Source: JBBQHM01 sp038323965
GTDB taxonomy: Bacteria; Verrucomicrobiota; Verrucomicrobiia; Chthoniobacterales; UBA10450
DNA: 28,511 nucleotides
Assembly: GCA_038323965.1 (NCBI GenBank)
Contig: JBBQHM010000019.1
Span: 1-28,511, forward strand
Reading direction: 5' to 3'
A program made the position numbers and the translations under genes. Below, piece by piece: positions 15,096 through 23,877 of the stretch. Each line of letters starts with the position of its first letter. The stretch's first letter is position 1. Below the pieces are notes generated by a model that worked only from the letters and a program-made list of their open reading frames with translations, made no database searches and had not been told where the DNA came from.

Positions 15096-16127
15096 GTGGC
15101 CCAAGTTTCCGACAACCGACTAATGGCCTGTGCGCTGAAAGAAGCGGAAAAATCGCTCGGCCTAACAAGTCCGAACCCGGCAGTTGGAGCGGTGCTCGTG
15201 CGAGAGGGGAAAATATTGGCAAAAGGCAATCATCGCCGTGCCGGACAACCGCATGCGGAGATTGAGTGCCTCGCCGGGGCCCCGAGAAAAATCGGCGCGT
15301 CGACGACGCTCTATGTGACTCTTGAGCCCTGCTCCACTCGCGGCCGGACCCCTCCGTGCACGGACGCGATCATCGCAAGCGGCGTCCGAACGGTGGTGAT
15401 TGGCGCCATCGATCCAAATCCGCTCCACGCCGGACGGGGCGTGCAGTTGCTTCGCGCAGCGGGAATTGCGGTTCGCAGCGGCGTTCTTGCCGATGAATGC
15501 ACCAAATTGAATGAAGCATTCAACAAGTGGATCGCGACGCGACGCCCGTTCGTCATCGCGAAATGCGGGATGAGCCTGGACGGCAGATTAACGCGCCCGC
15601 CTGGCGAATCCCAGTGGCTCACCTCGTCGGTCGCGCGATCCCATGCGCGCAACGCTCGCGCGCAGGTCGACGCCATTCTCGTGGGTGCGGGGACGATTCG
15701 GCAGGACAATCCCAAGCTGACGATCCCTCCGGCGCGGCGGCAGAAGCAGCATCCGTTACGCGTAGTATTAACTCGTACCGGTAAGCTCCCCCCGAACGCG
15801 CGTATATTGACCGATGCGCATCGAGATCGCACCAGGGTGCTTCGTGATTTATCTCTACGCGATGCGCTTGCCCAACTTGGAGAACAAGACGTGACCAGCG
15901 TCCTGATCGAAGGGGGTGGCGAGATCTTGAGCGAAGCGCTGGACGAAAAATTGATCGATAAGGTGGCGATCTATCTAGCGCCGATGTTCTCCGGCGGACC
16001 GACGCTGGCATTTGGCGGACTTGGCGCCGGAGAAACGGCGGCCGGGGTTCGTTTGGAGAAATTACAATACGAACGAATCGGTGCCGATATATTCGTCAGT
16101 GGATACCCGAAGTATCCGGAAGCCTGA
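15096..16127 (+). CDS. ribD: Bifunctional diaminohydroxyphosphoribosylaminopyrimidine deaminase / reductase
   Basis: RibD carries out the second and third steps of riboflavin synthesis, deamination and then side-chain reduction. The N-terminal deaminase domain has SPNPAVGAVLV, the catalytic HAE (PHAEIECL) and the zinc ligands EPCSTRGRTPPC. The C-terminal reductase domain has FVIAKCGMSLDGRL, then VDAILVGAGTIRQDNPKLT and IEGGGEIL. From the GTG at 15096 the protein is 343 residues and the N-terminal helix has the family's usual length (MAQVSDNRLMACALKEA). The ATG at 15123 would cut into that helix, and the frame also opens upstream to 14985. No other rib genes and no FMN riboswitch-like fold are evident. 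It ends 12 nt from the convergent small membrane protein gene. Confidence 0.94.
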   Translation: MAQVSDNRLMACALKEAEKSLGLTSPNPAVGAVLVREGKILAKGNHRRAGQPHAEIECLAGAPRKIGASTTLYVTLEPCSTRGRTPPCTDAIIASGVRTVVIGAIDPNPLHAGRGVQLLRAAGIAVRSGVLADECTKLNEAFNKWIATRRPFVIAKCGMSLDGRLTRPPGESQWLTSSVARSHARNARAQVDAILVGAGTIRQDNPKLTIPPARRQKQHPLRVVLTRTGKLPPNARILTDAHRDRTRVLRDLSLRDALAQLGEQDVTSVLIEGGGEILSEALDEKLIDKVAIYLAPMFSGGPTLAFGGLGAGETAAGVRLEKLQYERIGADIFVSGYPKYPEA

Positions 16128-16139
16128 CCGGAGTTCCGC

Positions 16140-16493
16140 TTAAAGCGTTACCGCGTCGTCGTCGTCCCACAAACTGTCATCGGCGGGTGCAGAATCATCC
16201 AGGTCCGCCAGCAGATCGTTGTCTTGCAGATCCATTGTGACGACGACGTCCGGATTGCCGTCGTGGACGCGGGAACCGTGCGGAATCAGCGTGAAAGTAG
16301 CGACCGTCAGCACGAGGGCGGCAATTGCTCCAAATGCGGCAGTGCGGGGAAGCGGCCAGCCCCAACGGCCCCTCCCGGAAGTGGAAGTCGCGCGAATTTC
16401 CCTGATCACATTCCGCGCGAAGAAAGGCGATACCTCTGGCGTTCTCCCCTGCCCGAGCAAATCCCATAAGTGCTGATCGTCGTCCCGATTCAT
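16140..16493 (-). CDS. Small single-helix membrane protein downstream of rpoD
   Basis: This 117-residue protein has an N-terminal part MNRDDDQHLWDLLGQGR...SPFFARNVIREIR, one membrane helix (TAAFGAIAALVLTVATFTLI, about residues 50-70) and a very acidic tail (DDSLWDDDDAVTL). The basic stretch before the helix (GRGRWGWPLPR) suggests that the N-terminus is cytoplasmic. Proteins of this shape often follow sigma-factor genes in Verrucomicrobiota, and the layout resembles anti-sigma factors with a cytoplasmic N-terminal module. I cannot see a zinc anti-sigma motif (HxxxCxxC), so that role is conjecture. It lies 46 nt after the rpoD stop on the same strand, presumably in the dnaG-rpoD transcript. Confidence 0.72.
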   Translation of the reverse strand: MNRDDDQHLWDLLGQGRTPEVSPFFARNVIREIRATSTSGRGRWGWPLPRTAAFGAIAALVLTVATFTLIPHGSRVHDGNPDVVVTMDLQDNDLLADLDDSAPADDSLWDDDDAVTL

Positions 16494-16539
16494 TGATGCC
16501 TATTGAACAACAACAACCGCACAAAGTTGCGTCTGGCGA

Positions 16540-18345
16540 TTAGTTGTCGGCAGCTTCAAGGAACCCGGATAACTGCCTGATGCGAGTGGGATGACGCATT
16601 TTTCTGAGTGCCTTGGCTTCGATCTGGCGGATCCGCTCGCGCGTGACGCGGAATTGTTTTCCCACCTCTTCGAGCGTGCGGCTATATCCATCGACGAGCC
16701 CAAAGCGCTGTTCCAAAACCTGCCGTTCTCTTTCCGTCAGCGTGTCGAGCACGTCCTTGATCTTCTCTTTTAACAAGGCGATTGCGGTCATATCGCTCGG
16801 GTTATCGGCGCTTTTGTCTTCGATGAAATCACCGAAATTCGTCTCTTCACTCTCACCTACCGGCGCCTGCAGTGAGATCGGCTGCTGCGCCATCTTCAGC
16901 ACGGCACGCACACGGTCAACCGGCAGCAAAATTTCCTCCGCTACTTCTTCCGGGGTGGGTTCGCGCCCGTATTCCTGCACGAGCTGCTTTTGCACGCGCA
17001 TGAGTTTATTGATCGTCTCGATCATGTGCACTGGGATACGAATCGTCCGCGCCTGATCGGCGATTGAACGCGTGATCGCCTGGCGAATCCACCAGGTTGC
17101 GTAAGTCGAAAATTTGTAACCGCGCCGGTACTCGAACTTCTCCACCGCCTTCATCAGGCCCATGTTGCCTTCCTGAATTAGATCCAGGAACGACAGCCCG
17201 CGGTTAGTGTACTTTTTCGCGATGGAAATGACGAGGCGCAGATTCGCCTCCACCATTTCAGTCTTCGCACGCAACGCCTTGCGCAGCCAGTTTTTCAGCT
17301 CCTGATATTGCTCGGAATATTCTTCCGGCGAAAGCCAGGTGCTTTTTTCAAACTCGCGGATTTTGATCTCGGATTTAGCACCTTTTCCCTTGGCACCTTT
17401 CGAGGGAGCAATGTCCGCTCGCCCAAGGAGGAGAAAATGTTCATCAGCGAGATGCACGAACTCTTCCGTCACCTTCTGTTTGAAATAGAATTTCGGGTAA
17501 AGCTTTTGCAGAGAGGCGATCGCGCGGTTGAAAGATTTCCACTTTACCCCACTCCGATTCGCGACGCCGTGCAGCTGCGCGTATTGCTGCGAGAGCGTGT
17601 TATTGAGCCTGGCCACCTGCGAGCAGAGCCGCGGCAGCAGCTTCATGTAGCGCTCGCGGCTCTCGATTTTCTTATCGAGGATCACGCGGTCAAAGCGTTC
17701 ACCTCCTTCAGCCAGCTTTTCAGCGAGATCGAGGTGCGCTTTCGCGATAAACCCGAAGCGATTGATGTGGGTCTGCACCATCAACTCCGCTTCTTCGATG
17801 CGCTTGGAAATCTCGACTTCCTGTTCCCGCGTCAGCAGCGGCACCTGCCCCATCTGGCGGAGATACATCCGCACGGGGTCATCGAGAATATCTAACTTGG
17901 ACTCCGGTTTTTCCTCTTCCTCTTCGTCCGCCTCTTTCTTGCCGTCTTTATAACTATCGACATCGGACGCCTCGATCACATCGATCTCGAGACGGCGAAG
18001 TCGCGTCAGAATTGCATCGAGTTCGTCAGCATCGTTGACCCCTTCGGGCAACGCTTCATTAAGATCGTCAAAAGTGAGATAGCCCTGCTCCTTGGCCAGC
18101 TTGATCAGCTCGCGCAGTCGCGCCTGCAATTCGTCCACTTTTGCGACGGGCTCAGCCACAACAGGTGCGGGGGCGACTCGGCGCGAAGAGTTCTTCGCTG
18201 CCTTTTTAGCTTTCGCGACAATTTTCGCCGGCGCTTTTTTCGCAGAATGCGGACGCTTTTGCGTCCGCTTCTTCACTGAAGCTGGACGTTTCGTAGGCGC
18301 GGTTTTTCTTCGCACGGTTGCGTTACGTTTCGAAGGCCTGGCCAA
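16540..18345 (-). CDS. rpoD: RNA polymerase primary sigma factor
   Basis: This is the housekeeping sigma-70, 601 residues. Region 1.1-like helices (LRELIKLAKEQGYLTFDDLNEALP) are followed by region 1.2 (DDPVRMYLRQMGQVPLLTREQEVE), region 2 (NLRLVISIAKKYTNRGLSFLDLIQEGN, then YKFSTYATWWIRQAITR for -10 recognition), region 3, and region 4 (LTERERQVLEQRFGL; VTRERIRQIEAKALRKMRHP for -35 recognition). Ahead of region 1.1 lies a histone-H1-like tail: residues 1-64 contain 22 Lys/Arg and no Asp/Glu. The start appears to be TTG at 18345; the frame is blocked by TAA a few codons upstream and has no ATG there, so initiation may be deliberately weak. It lies 32 nt after dnaG, in the classical dnaG-rpoD order. 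Confidence 0.97.
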   Translation of the reverse strand: MARPSKRNATVRRKTAPTKRPASVKKRTQKRPHSAKKAPAKIVAKAKKAAKNSSRRVAPAPVVAEPVAKVDELQARLRELIKLAKEQGYLTFDDLNEALPEGVNDADELDAILTRLRRLEIDVIEASDVDSYKDGKKEADEEEEEKPESKLDILDDPVRMYLRQMGQVPLLTREQEVEISKRIEEAELMVQTHINRFGFIAKAHLDLAEKLAEGGERFDRVILDKKIESRERYMKLLPRLCSQVARLNNTLSQQYAQLHGVANRSGVKWKSFNRAIASLQKLYPKFYFKQKVTEEFVHLADEHFLLLGRADIAPSKGAKGKGAKSEIKIREFEKSTWLSPEEYSEQYQELKNWLRKALRAKTEMVEANLRLVISIAKKYTNRGLSFLDLIQEGNMGLMKAVEKFEYRRGYKFSTYATWWIRQAITRSIADQARTIRIPVHMIETINKLMRVQKQLVQEYGREPTPEEVAEEILLPVDRVRAVLKMAQQPISLQAPVGESEETNFGDFIEDKSADNPSDMTAIALLKEKIKDVLDTLTERERQVLEQRFGLVDGYSRTLEEVGKQFRVTRERIRQIEAKALRKMRHPTRIRQLSGFLEAADN

Positions 18346-18377
18346 AGGAATTTTAGCTACTTATCGATCCGCCGCGA

Positions 18378-20192
18378 TCAGCCATCCAGCGCACGGGCAG
18401 GCGAGAACTCGGGAAGTTCGCGGAGCTGTACTTGGAGGTCAAGAATTTGTTTCTGCAACGCCACGGTTTCGCCGGTTGTGATCCCCGGCAATCGTATCCG
18501 TGCCTCAGCACTCCTCAATTCCCGGCGCAGCGTCGCTCGCCGCAAACCAATCCACCATCCCTCCACAACGTGCCGGGCATTTCCCGGCACCCGCTGGATC
18601 AGCCACGATGCGACAGACGCTTCCTCTCTCGACGTCAGCCCCGCCATGAATGCGGTGACGGATGCTGGATCGTCGGGCGTGAAGTCGGCCGCCAGAATTT
18701 TGCAGAGTAACTCCGAGCCCGGCACTTCCGACAAGATCGTCTGCCAATCCTGCGCCAGCAAAAAACTGCGTGCGTCTGCGTCGCGCAGCGCCAGGAGACA
18801 AAGCAGGGCTACGTCATGCGAAGCAGTTTCGACGGGCGCACCAGCGGCAGCCGGATCGCGGGACCCGCCCTGCGCCCGATCGCCCGTCGTCGTTAACAAT
18901 TGCTCGAACTCGGCCACCGGCACGCCGATGCGCGCTGCAACTTTGCTCACCACCTGACTTCGGATCAGCCGATCGCGAATGTGCGACACGCTGGCTGCGA
19001 GATCGCGCGCTAATTGGATCTTCGCCCCGAGCGATCGCTGATCCGTCGCCGCCATCCCGCGCTCGAGGCGGTGATCGAAAAAATCACGCGCCTCCGCAAT
19101 TCGCTGGAGGAAGGGCTCCTTCCCCTCCCGCCGAACCAGGGAATCGGGATCTTCGCCCACCGGCATCACGGCCACGCGCACGATCAGATCATTCTGCAAC
19201 AACGCATCCAGCGAGCGCTCCGTCGCTTTATCGCCGGCGGCGTCGGCGTCAAAACAGAGGACCACTTCACTGACGAATCGCTTAAGCACTCGAGCCTGTG
19301 CCTCGGTAAACGCCGTGCCCTGCGGAGCGACGACGTTCGTGACGCCTGCCTCGAAAAGCGAAATGAGATCTAGCTGGCCTTCGCAGACGATCGCGCAGTT
19401 TGCATCGATCAAGGCGCGTTTCGTTTTATCGAGTCCAAAAAGAATTGCCCCTTTCCGGAACAACGGCGTCTCAGGCGAGTTAATATATTTCGCGCCGGTC
19501 GCTTCATTGGAAAGCGCGCGCCCGCTGAAGGCAATGACTTCGCCGACGTCGTTCCTAATGGGGAACATGATCCGATCCCTGAATCGGTCGTAGATGTCGC
19601 CGTCCGGCCGCTCTTCGTCACGCAATTTTACCAGCCCGCTCAAAACCAGCTCCGGCCGACAATAACCCTCGACACCAGCCCAGTTGATAAAGGCATCCCA
19701 ACTCTCGGGCGCGTAACCAAGTTGCCATGACTGCGCAATCCGGGAGTCGATGCCGCGATTTTTTAAATAGTCCCGCGCACCGGAAGCGAACGGTTTCTTC
19801 GTCAGGTTGCGATGAAACCATTCCGCCGCTTCCGCATGCAGCTTCAATAATGTCTGTCGCGCCTCGTGCTGGCGATCGTCGGAAGCTTTAAAGGTGCGTT
19901 CCTCGATGATCACGATGCCAACGCGCGTCGCCAGTTTTCGCACGGCGGCAGGGAAATCGAGGTGCTCGTAGTCCATCACGAACCGAAAAACCGAGCCGCC
20001 CGCACCGCATCCGAAGCAATGAAAGCTTTGTCTTTGCGCACTAACGTTAAAAGAAGGCGTCTTCTCCTGGTGAAAAGGACAGAGCGCTTTGAAACTCGTC
20101 CCGGCGCGTTTCAAGGGAAAGTAGGTGCCGATGACTTCGACGATATCGTTCGCCGCAGCTACTTGCTCGATCGTCTCGGGTGCGATTGCCAT
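18378..20192 (-). CDS. dnaG: DNA primase
   Basis: DnaG makes the RNA primers for replication. The 604-residue protein has the N-terminal zinc ribbon (C38-P-F-H41 and C59-F-G-C62, giving CPFH and CFGCGAGG), the primase core (SWQLGYAPESWD; FRDRIMFPIRNDVGEVIAFSGRAL) and the Toprim domain with VCEGQLDLISLFEAG and the metal-binding LCFDADAAGDKA. The C-terminal helicase-binding part is divergent, as usual. The ATG at 20192 gives the standard MAIAPETIEQVAAANDIVEV start. It is first in the minus-strand dnaG-rpoD run, without rpsU in front. The gene is divergent from the NfeD-type protease, with only 65 nt between the two start codons. Confidence 0.97.
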   Translation of the reverse strand: MAIAPETIEQVAAANDIVEVIGTYFPLKRAGTSFKALCPFHQEKTPSFNVSAQRQSFHCFGCGAGGSVFRFVMDYEHLDFPAAVRKLATRVGIVIIEERTFKASDDRQHEARQTLLKLHAEAAEWFHRNLTKKPFASGARDYLKNRGIDSRIAQSWQLGYAPESWDAFINWAGVEGYCRPELVLSGLVKLRDEERPDGDIYDRFRDRIMFPIRNDVGEVIAFSGRALSNEATGAKYINSPETPLFRKGAILFGLDKTKRALIDANCAIVCEGQLDLISLFEAGVTNVVAPQGTAFTEAQARVLKRFVSEVVLCFDADAAGDKATERSLDALLQNDLIVRVAVMPVGEDPDSLVRREGKEPFLQRIAEARDFFDHRLERGMAATDQRSLGAKIQLARDLAASVSHIRDRLIRSQVVSKVAARIGVPVAEFEQLLTTTGDRAQGGSRDPAAAGAPVETASHDVALLCLLALRDADARSFLLAQDWQTILSEVPGSELLCKILAADFTPDDPASVTAFMAGLTSREEASVASWLIQRVPGNARHVVEGWWIGLRRATLRRELRSAEARIRLPGITTGETVALQKQILDLQVQLRELPEFSPARALDG

Positions 20193-20257
20193 TTTTTTCT
20201 CGTGCGCCTCTGGGTGCCGATGGCAAACTTAGCGCGGGCGTTCAACGCTTCCAATGT

Positions 20258-21652
20258 ATGAAACTCATCGCGCTCTCCGCTGCCATAGCCATTGCCCTGT
20301 TCGCCTCCCCAGTTGAAGCGCACGACGCCCCGCACAAAGGCGATACCGTAATCGTACCTATCCAGGGGGAGATCTCCAAGCCGCTCTTGCTTTTCCTCCG
20401 CCGCGCCATCAAGTCGGCGGAAGCAAATGGCGCCGAGGCCATCATATTTGAGATGAATACCTACGGCGGTCGACTCGATGCCGCGGAAGAAATTAGCAGC
20501 GCTCTCAACCGCGTAAAAATTCCTACCTACACTTTCGTAAACTCGAATGCCGGTTCCGCGGGAGCACTCATCGCGCTGGCGACGCAACACATTTACATGG
20601 CGCCGATCAGCGCGATCGGCGCGGCCGCCCCCATCCAGGCAACGGGCGAAGATTTACCAGCGACTGCGCGCGAGAAAACCATTTCCTATTGGTCCGCGCT
20701 GATTCGCGCATCGGCCGCGCGGAACGGACACAATCCCGACATCGGCGAAGCCTTCATGGATCGTGACAAGGAAGTAAAAATCGGGGACCGAATGATTCAT
20801 GCCAAGGGATCGTTGCTGACCCTGAATGCGCAGGAAGCAGCTGAGAAGATCGGTGAAAAGCCTTTGCTCGCCGATGGCATTGCCGAGTCGGTCGCTGATG
20901 TCGTTCGTCAGGCCAAACTCGCGGGGGCATTAACGAAGATTGAGCCGACCGGATTCGAACGTCTCGCGTCCTGGCTGACCGTCTTAGCGCCGCTGCTTTT
21001 GCTGGGGGGGCTCCTCGGCGCCTATCTTGAGTTCAAGTTGCCGGGAACGACGCTGCCCGCCGTGGTCTCGGTCCTTTGTTTCGCGCTCTTTTTCTTCGGC
21101 CATTACATCGCCGGCCTTGCGGGATCAGAAGTGATCGCCCTGTTTGTCCTTGGGATCATTCTTGTCCTGGTGGAAATAATTTTCTTTGCCCATTCCACTA
21201 TCGTCTTCGGCGTCGCGGGCGTATTTCTGATGCTCGCATCACTCACCTGGGCGATGATTGATCGCTATCCCGGTCAACGATTCTTTCCCACGGGAGAAAT
21301 GCTCGCCTTACCGCTGCTAAATCTCGTCAGCGCACTTGCCGCCGCGATTGTGGCAATCGTAATCCTCGCCCGCTTTTTGCCGCGCACGAATCTTTACAAG
21401 CGTTTCGCCCTGTCAGCGGCCAGTGCACCGGGGCCCTCGTTCGCCTCGGGCGATCATGGCTTTCATGGATCGAACCTGATCGCTCCCGACAGCGAGGGCA
21501 TTGCCACGACAATGCTGCGCCCGAGCGGAAAGGCCCAATTTGGCGAAAATGTGCTCGACGTCGTAACGAATGGAGAATTTGTCGCGGCGGGAACCACCGT
21601 AAGCGTCGTCCAAGTGGACGGGATGCGCGTTGTCGTCCGGCCGACCGTGTGA
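20258..21652 (+). CDS. NfeD-family membrane-bound ClpP-class serine protease
   Basis: This 464-residue protein has a signal peptide (MKLIALSAAIAIALFASPVEA), a ClpP/crotonase-like protease domain with NTYGGRLDAAEEI and the nucleophile motif NAGSAGALIALA (candidate S100, with K140 as the candidate base), four to five membrane helices (about residues 250-390) and a C-terminal NfeD OB-fold (GKAQFGENVLDVVTNGEFVAAG). The S/K pair and spacing agree with the archaeal family member PH1510 as I recall it. Family members work with SPFH/stomatin-type partners in membrane quality control; no such partner gene is in the window. The frame opens upstream to 20180, but the ATG at 20258 begins the signal peptide. 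It is divergent from dnaG and ends 4 nt from the convergent thiS stop. Confidence 0.9.
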   Translation: MKLIALSAAIAIALFASPVEAHDAPHKGDTVIVPIQGEISKPLLLFLRRAIKSAEANGAEAIIFEMNTYGGRLDAAEEISSALNRVKIPTYTFVNSNAGSAGALIALATQHIYMAPISAIGAAAPIQATGEDLPATAREKTISYWSALIRASAARNGHNPDIGEAFMDRDKEVKIGDRMIHAKGSLLTLNAQEAAEKIGEKPLLADGIAESVADVVRQAKLAGALTKIEPTGFERLASWLTVLAPLLLLGGLLGAYLEFKLPGTTLPAVVSVLCFALFFFGHYIAGLAGSEVIALFVLGIILVLVEIIFFAHSTIVFGVAGVFLMLASLTWAMIDRYPGQRFFPTGEMLALPLLNLVSALAAAIVAIVILARFLPRTNLYKRFALSAASAPGPSFASGDHGFHGSNLIAPDSEGIATTMLRPSGKAQFGENVLDVVTNGEFVAAGTTVSVVQVDGMRVVVRPTV

Positions 21653-21656
21653 GCCA

Positions 21657-21857
21657 TTAACCGCCGGCCACGACTTTAACGAATTCTATGCGGTCGCCCT
21701 CGCTAACTGCCCTGGCGTGCCATTCGCTGCGGTGAAGAGCCAGGCCGTTGTGCTCAATGAGAACTGTTTGCGGTTGGAGTCCGAATTGTGCGACCAGTTC
21801 GGCCACGGTGGAAGCGTCGCGTCCGTCGACCGTTTCGCCATTGAGAAATAAGGTCAT
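21657..21857 (-). CDS. thiS: ThiS sulfur-carrier protein
   Basis: ThiS is a 66-residue ubiquitin-fold protein that carries sulfur as a C-terminal thiocarboxylate for thiazole formation in thiamine synthesis. The sequence begins MTLFLNGETVDGRDASTVAEL, and the essential Gly-Gly end is present (VVAGG). The ATG overlaps the TGA of thiH as ATGA (21854-21857), which argues for translational coupling and for this start over the longer frame from 21881. The stop lies 4 nt from the convergent NfeD gene. The usual partners thiG and thiF are not in the window. Confidence 0.93.
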   Translation of the reverse strand: MTLFLNGETVDGRDASTVAELVAQFGLQPQTVLIEHNGLALHRSEWHARAVSEGDRIEFVKVVAGG

Positions 21858-23029
21858 TTCGGCGCGAGCGCCTGATCCCAATCTTTCCAGATAGTATCAA
21901 GACCGCGTGCGCGCAGCATTTTTGCCACGTCACGAGGCGATCTTGAATCACTGACATCGAACTGACTGCTGGCAACGGCACCCGCCGTCTCCGCGAGATC
22001 TGCGGCGATAATCTTTCCTCGAACGGTTCGATGCAACTCCGCCGCACCTTGGCCGGTATATCCACCGGGTTCAGTGTGGCTCCCGGCGCTCATCATTGTC
22101 ACGCCGAGCGGAGCGAGTGCGTCGCGCAGTGCGGCGGGTTCACGGGTGCTGAGGACTATCCCAACCTGTGGAAAGCTGATGCGAAAAGCACAGACGAGCT
22201 GCGTCAACTCGCGGTCACTTAGAAAAAAGCGGGGCTGAAATTCCCCTGCCGCCGGGCGTAGTCGTGGCAGGCTGACCGTCAGCTCAGATTGCCAGCAGCG
22301 TTTTAAGAGATACTCGACGTGTGCCGCCAGCGAGACTGCTTCCGGCTGCCAATTTGCCAACCCAAAAAGGGCACCAACTCCGAGTCTGCGAAATCCGGCC
22401 TCGTATCCGCGCTCGGCGCAGTCGAGCCGATAATCGAAATCGCGTTTGGGACCCGACGTATGCATGTCCGAGTAGATCTCGCGATCATACGTTTCCTGAT
22501 AGACCACAAGTCCTTCCGCACCGGCAGCAACGAGTGGTTTGTATTCCGCTACGGTCATCGGGCCAAGTTCCACGGAAACCGAGGAGAACTCCGTTGAAAG
22601 CGCGGCGATACAATCGGAGAGATAATTCGCGTTAATAAATTTCGGATGCTCACCCGCGACGAGCAGGATGTGCCGAAATCCTTCCGCTGAAAGATGACGC
22701 GCCTCGGCCTTGACCTGATCGATTGAAAGCGTCACGCGCAGGATTGGATTATCGCGCGAGAAGCCGCAGTAGCGGCAGTTGTTAATGCACTCGTTGGAAA
22801 GATAAAGCGGCGCGAACAGCCTCATGGTTTGCCCAAAAAACCGGCGTGTGATGGCAGCGGCTTCCTGAGCCAGCCGTTCCAGTTGCACATCGTCGACGGG
22901 ACCAATCAATTTCTGGAAGCGCCGCGCTAGCGCAGATCCGTTCCCGGGCCCTGTTTTGAGGAGATTGGTGAAGCTCATCAACGGAAGTTCCGACGACGCC
23001 GGCGAATGGCAACCGCTCCTTATCGCCAT
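21854..23029 (-). CDS. thiH: 2-iminoacetate synthase (tyrosine lyase)
   Basis: ThiH is a radical-SAM enzyme that splits tyrosine into p-cresol and dehydroglycine for the thiazole ring of thiamine. This 391-residue protein has the CX3CX2C cluster motif (C81, C85, C88 in CINNCRYCGF), the preceding PLYLSNE, then LLVAGEHP, VVYQETYD and a VSLPRLRPAAGEFQP block, and ends in IWKDWDQALA as ThiH does. Two starts are possible: ATG at 23029 and ATG at 22978 (MSFTNLLKTG); both keep the domain whole. The OMP 1 terminator ends only 12 nt upstream of the first ATG, so thiH needs its own promoter. A weak TAGACT sits 5 nt before the first ATG. It overlaps thiS by 4 nt. Confidence 0.93.
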   Translation of the reverse strand: MAIRSGCHSPASSELPLMSFTNLLKTGPGNGSALARRFQKLIGPVDDVQLERLAQEAAAITRRFFGQTMRLFAPLYLSNECINNCRYCGFSRDNPILRVTLSIDQVKAEARHLSAEGFRHILLVAGEHPKFINANYLSDCIAALSTEFSSVSVELGPMTVAEYKPLVAAGAEGLVVYQETYDREIYSDMHTSGPKRDFDYRLDCAERGYEAGFRRLGVGALFGLANWQPEAVSLAAHVEYLLKRCWQSELTVSLPRLRPAAGEFQPRFFLSDRELTQLVCAFRISFPQVGIVLSTREPAALRDALAPLGVTMMSAGSHTEPGGYTGQGAAELHRTVRGKIIAADLAETAGAVASSQFDVSDSRSPRDVAKMLRARGLDTIWKDWDQALAPK

Positions 23030-23041
23030 GGTTTAGTCTAC

Positions 23042-23079
23042 AAAAAAAACAGCGGCGTCCAGTTTCCCGGACGCCGCTG
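23042..23079 (-). terminator. Intrinsic terminator after OMP 1
   Basis: On the minus strand CAGCGGCGTCC pairs with GGACGCCGCTG (11-bp perfect stem, 8-nt loop, 23050-23079), followed by eight T (23049-23042). It resembles the terminators of the two sister genes. Confidence 0.93.
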
Positions 23080-23099
23080 CGCAATTAATTTTTGATCGG

Positions 23100-23798
23100 T
23101 TAGAACGCGAACGTCACACCGCCACGAGCCATGCCGAAATCCGACTGGTCGCTCAGGTTATAACTGATGTCGAGCATCGCGCCGATGTGTTTGCCGAATC
23201 GATATTCGACGCCGCCGCCGAACTGACCAAGGAACGAACCGCTGCTTCCAGCGTTACGGCGAAAGGTCTGGAACTCTGCATTGAAGGTATAGGAGTCGTT
23301 ACCGCCCCAGATACCACCAGCGCCGCCCCATACATATGGCGACCAACGCGAGCACTGCAGCGGGTAGCGGAACGTGAAAGTTCCCAGCACCGCGCCTGCT
23401 CCGTCGCCTTCCGTGTTTTTACGGAAACCGAATTGCGAGAGAGTATCGCGACGAGCGCGATCATCGCTGTTGATATTACCAAGACCGAACGCCTCGACGC
23501 CGACGCCGAAATAGCGACGGAAGAAGAACTTCGCGTCAACACCACCACCGGCCGCTTCATCCCGAATGGCAGGGCTGGTCGTAGTGAAATCGTTATTCAA
23601 GCTATTGTCGAAGTTATCATTCCCGCCGTCACCAAAGGCATAAGCGCCCCAGGCAGACACGGTAAATTCGGTATTAGAATACCACTCCGGGCAGACCGGA
23701 GCAGCCTGCTGCATTTCCTTGCCGGAAGTGGTCGTGCCGGCAAAGGCAAGGGACGATAACGCGGCAAGCGTTGTCAAGGTTAAGGCAATTGTTTTCAT
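23100..23798 (-). CDS. Outer-membrane beta-barrel protein, paralogue 1
   Basis: The 232-residue precursor has a signal peptide ending SLAFA, then a conserved linker SGKEMQQAAPVCPEWY and alternating aromatic/Gly strands (SAWGAYAFGDG; RYFGVGVEAFGLG; YVWGGAGGIWGG), and ends VTFAF with the terminal Phe typical of outer-membrane proteins. It probably forms an 8-stranded barrel of the OmpA/OmpW size class. The mature chain has just two cysteines, in VCPEWY and LQCSRW, both conserved in the sister proteins. The ATG at 23798 is fixed by the signal peptide, although the frame opens to 23918. A strong sigma-70 promoter ends only 12 nt upstream of this ATG. The cargo or role is unknown; the family seems restricted and I do not recognise a named member. 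Confidence 0.85.
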   Translation of the reverse strand: MKTIALTLTTLAALSSLAFAGTTTSGKEMQQAAPVCPEWYSNTEFTVSAWGAYAFGDGGNDNFDNSLNNDFTTTSPAIRDEAAGGGVDAKFFFRRYFGVGVEAFGLGNINSDDRARRDTLSQFGFRKNTEGDGAGAVLGTFTFRYPLQCSRWSPYVWGGAGGIWGGNDSYTFNAEFQTFRRNAGSSGSFLGQFGGGVEYRFGKHIGAMLDISYNLSDQSDFGMARGGVTFAF

Positions 23799-23810
23799 AG
23801 GTTGGCGGCG

Positions 23811-23839
23811 GTTATAACGTGTCACTTTGCGACGGTCAA
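23811..23839 (-). promoter_or_regulatory. Sigma-70 promoter of OMP 1
   Basis: On the minus strand TTGACC (23839-23834), a 17-nt spacer and TATAAC (23816-23811) lie with 12 nt between the -10 box and the ATG. Transcription should start only about 5-7 nt before the ATG, with no room for a Shine-Dalgarno sequence. Confidence 0.75.
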
Positions 23840-23877
23840 CCGAAATAACACGGATTTTTAACCCAGAATTCGGGGCT

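Noticed and set aside
16140..18345. Idea that the acidic tail of the small membrane protein binds the basic N-terminus of RpoD
   Set aside because: The basic residues before its single helix place the N-terminus in the cytoplasm and the acidic tail outside, so the two could not meet in the same compartment.
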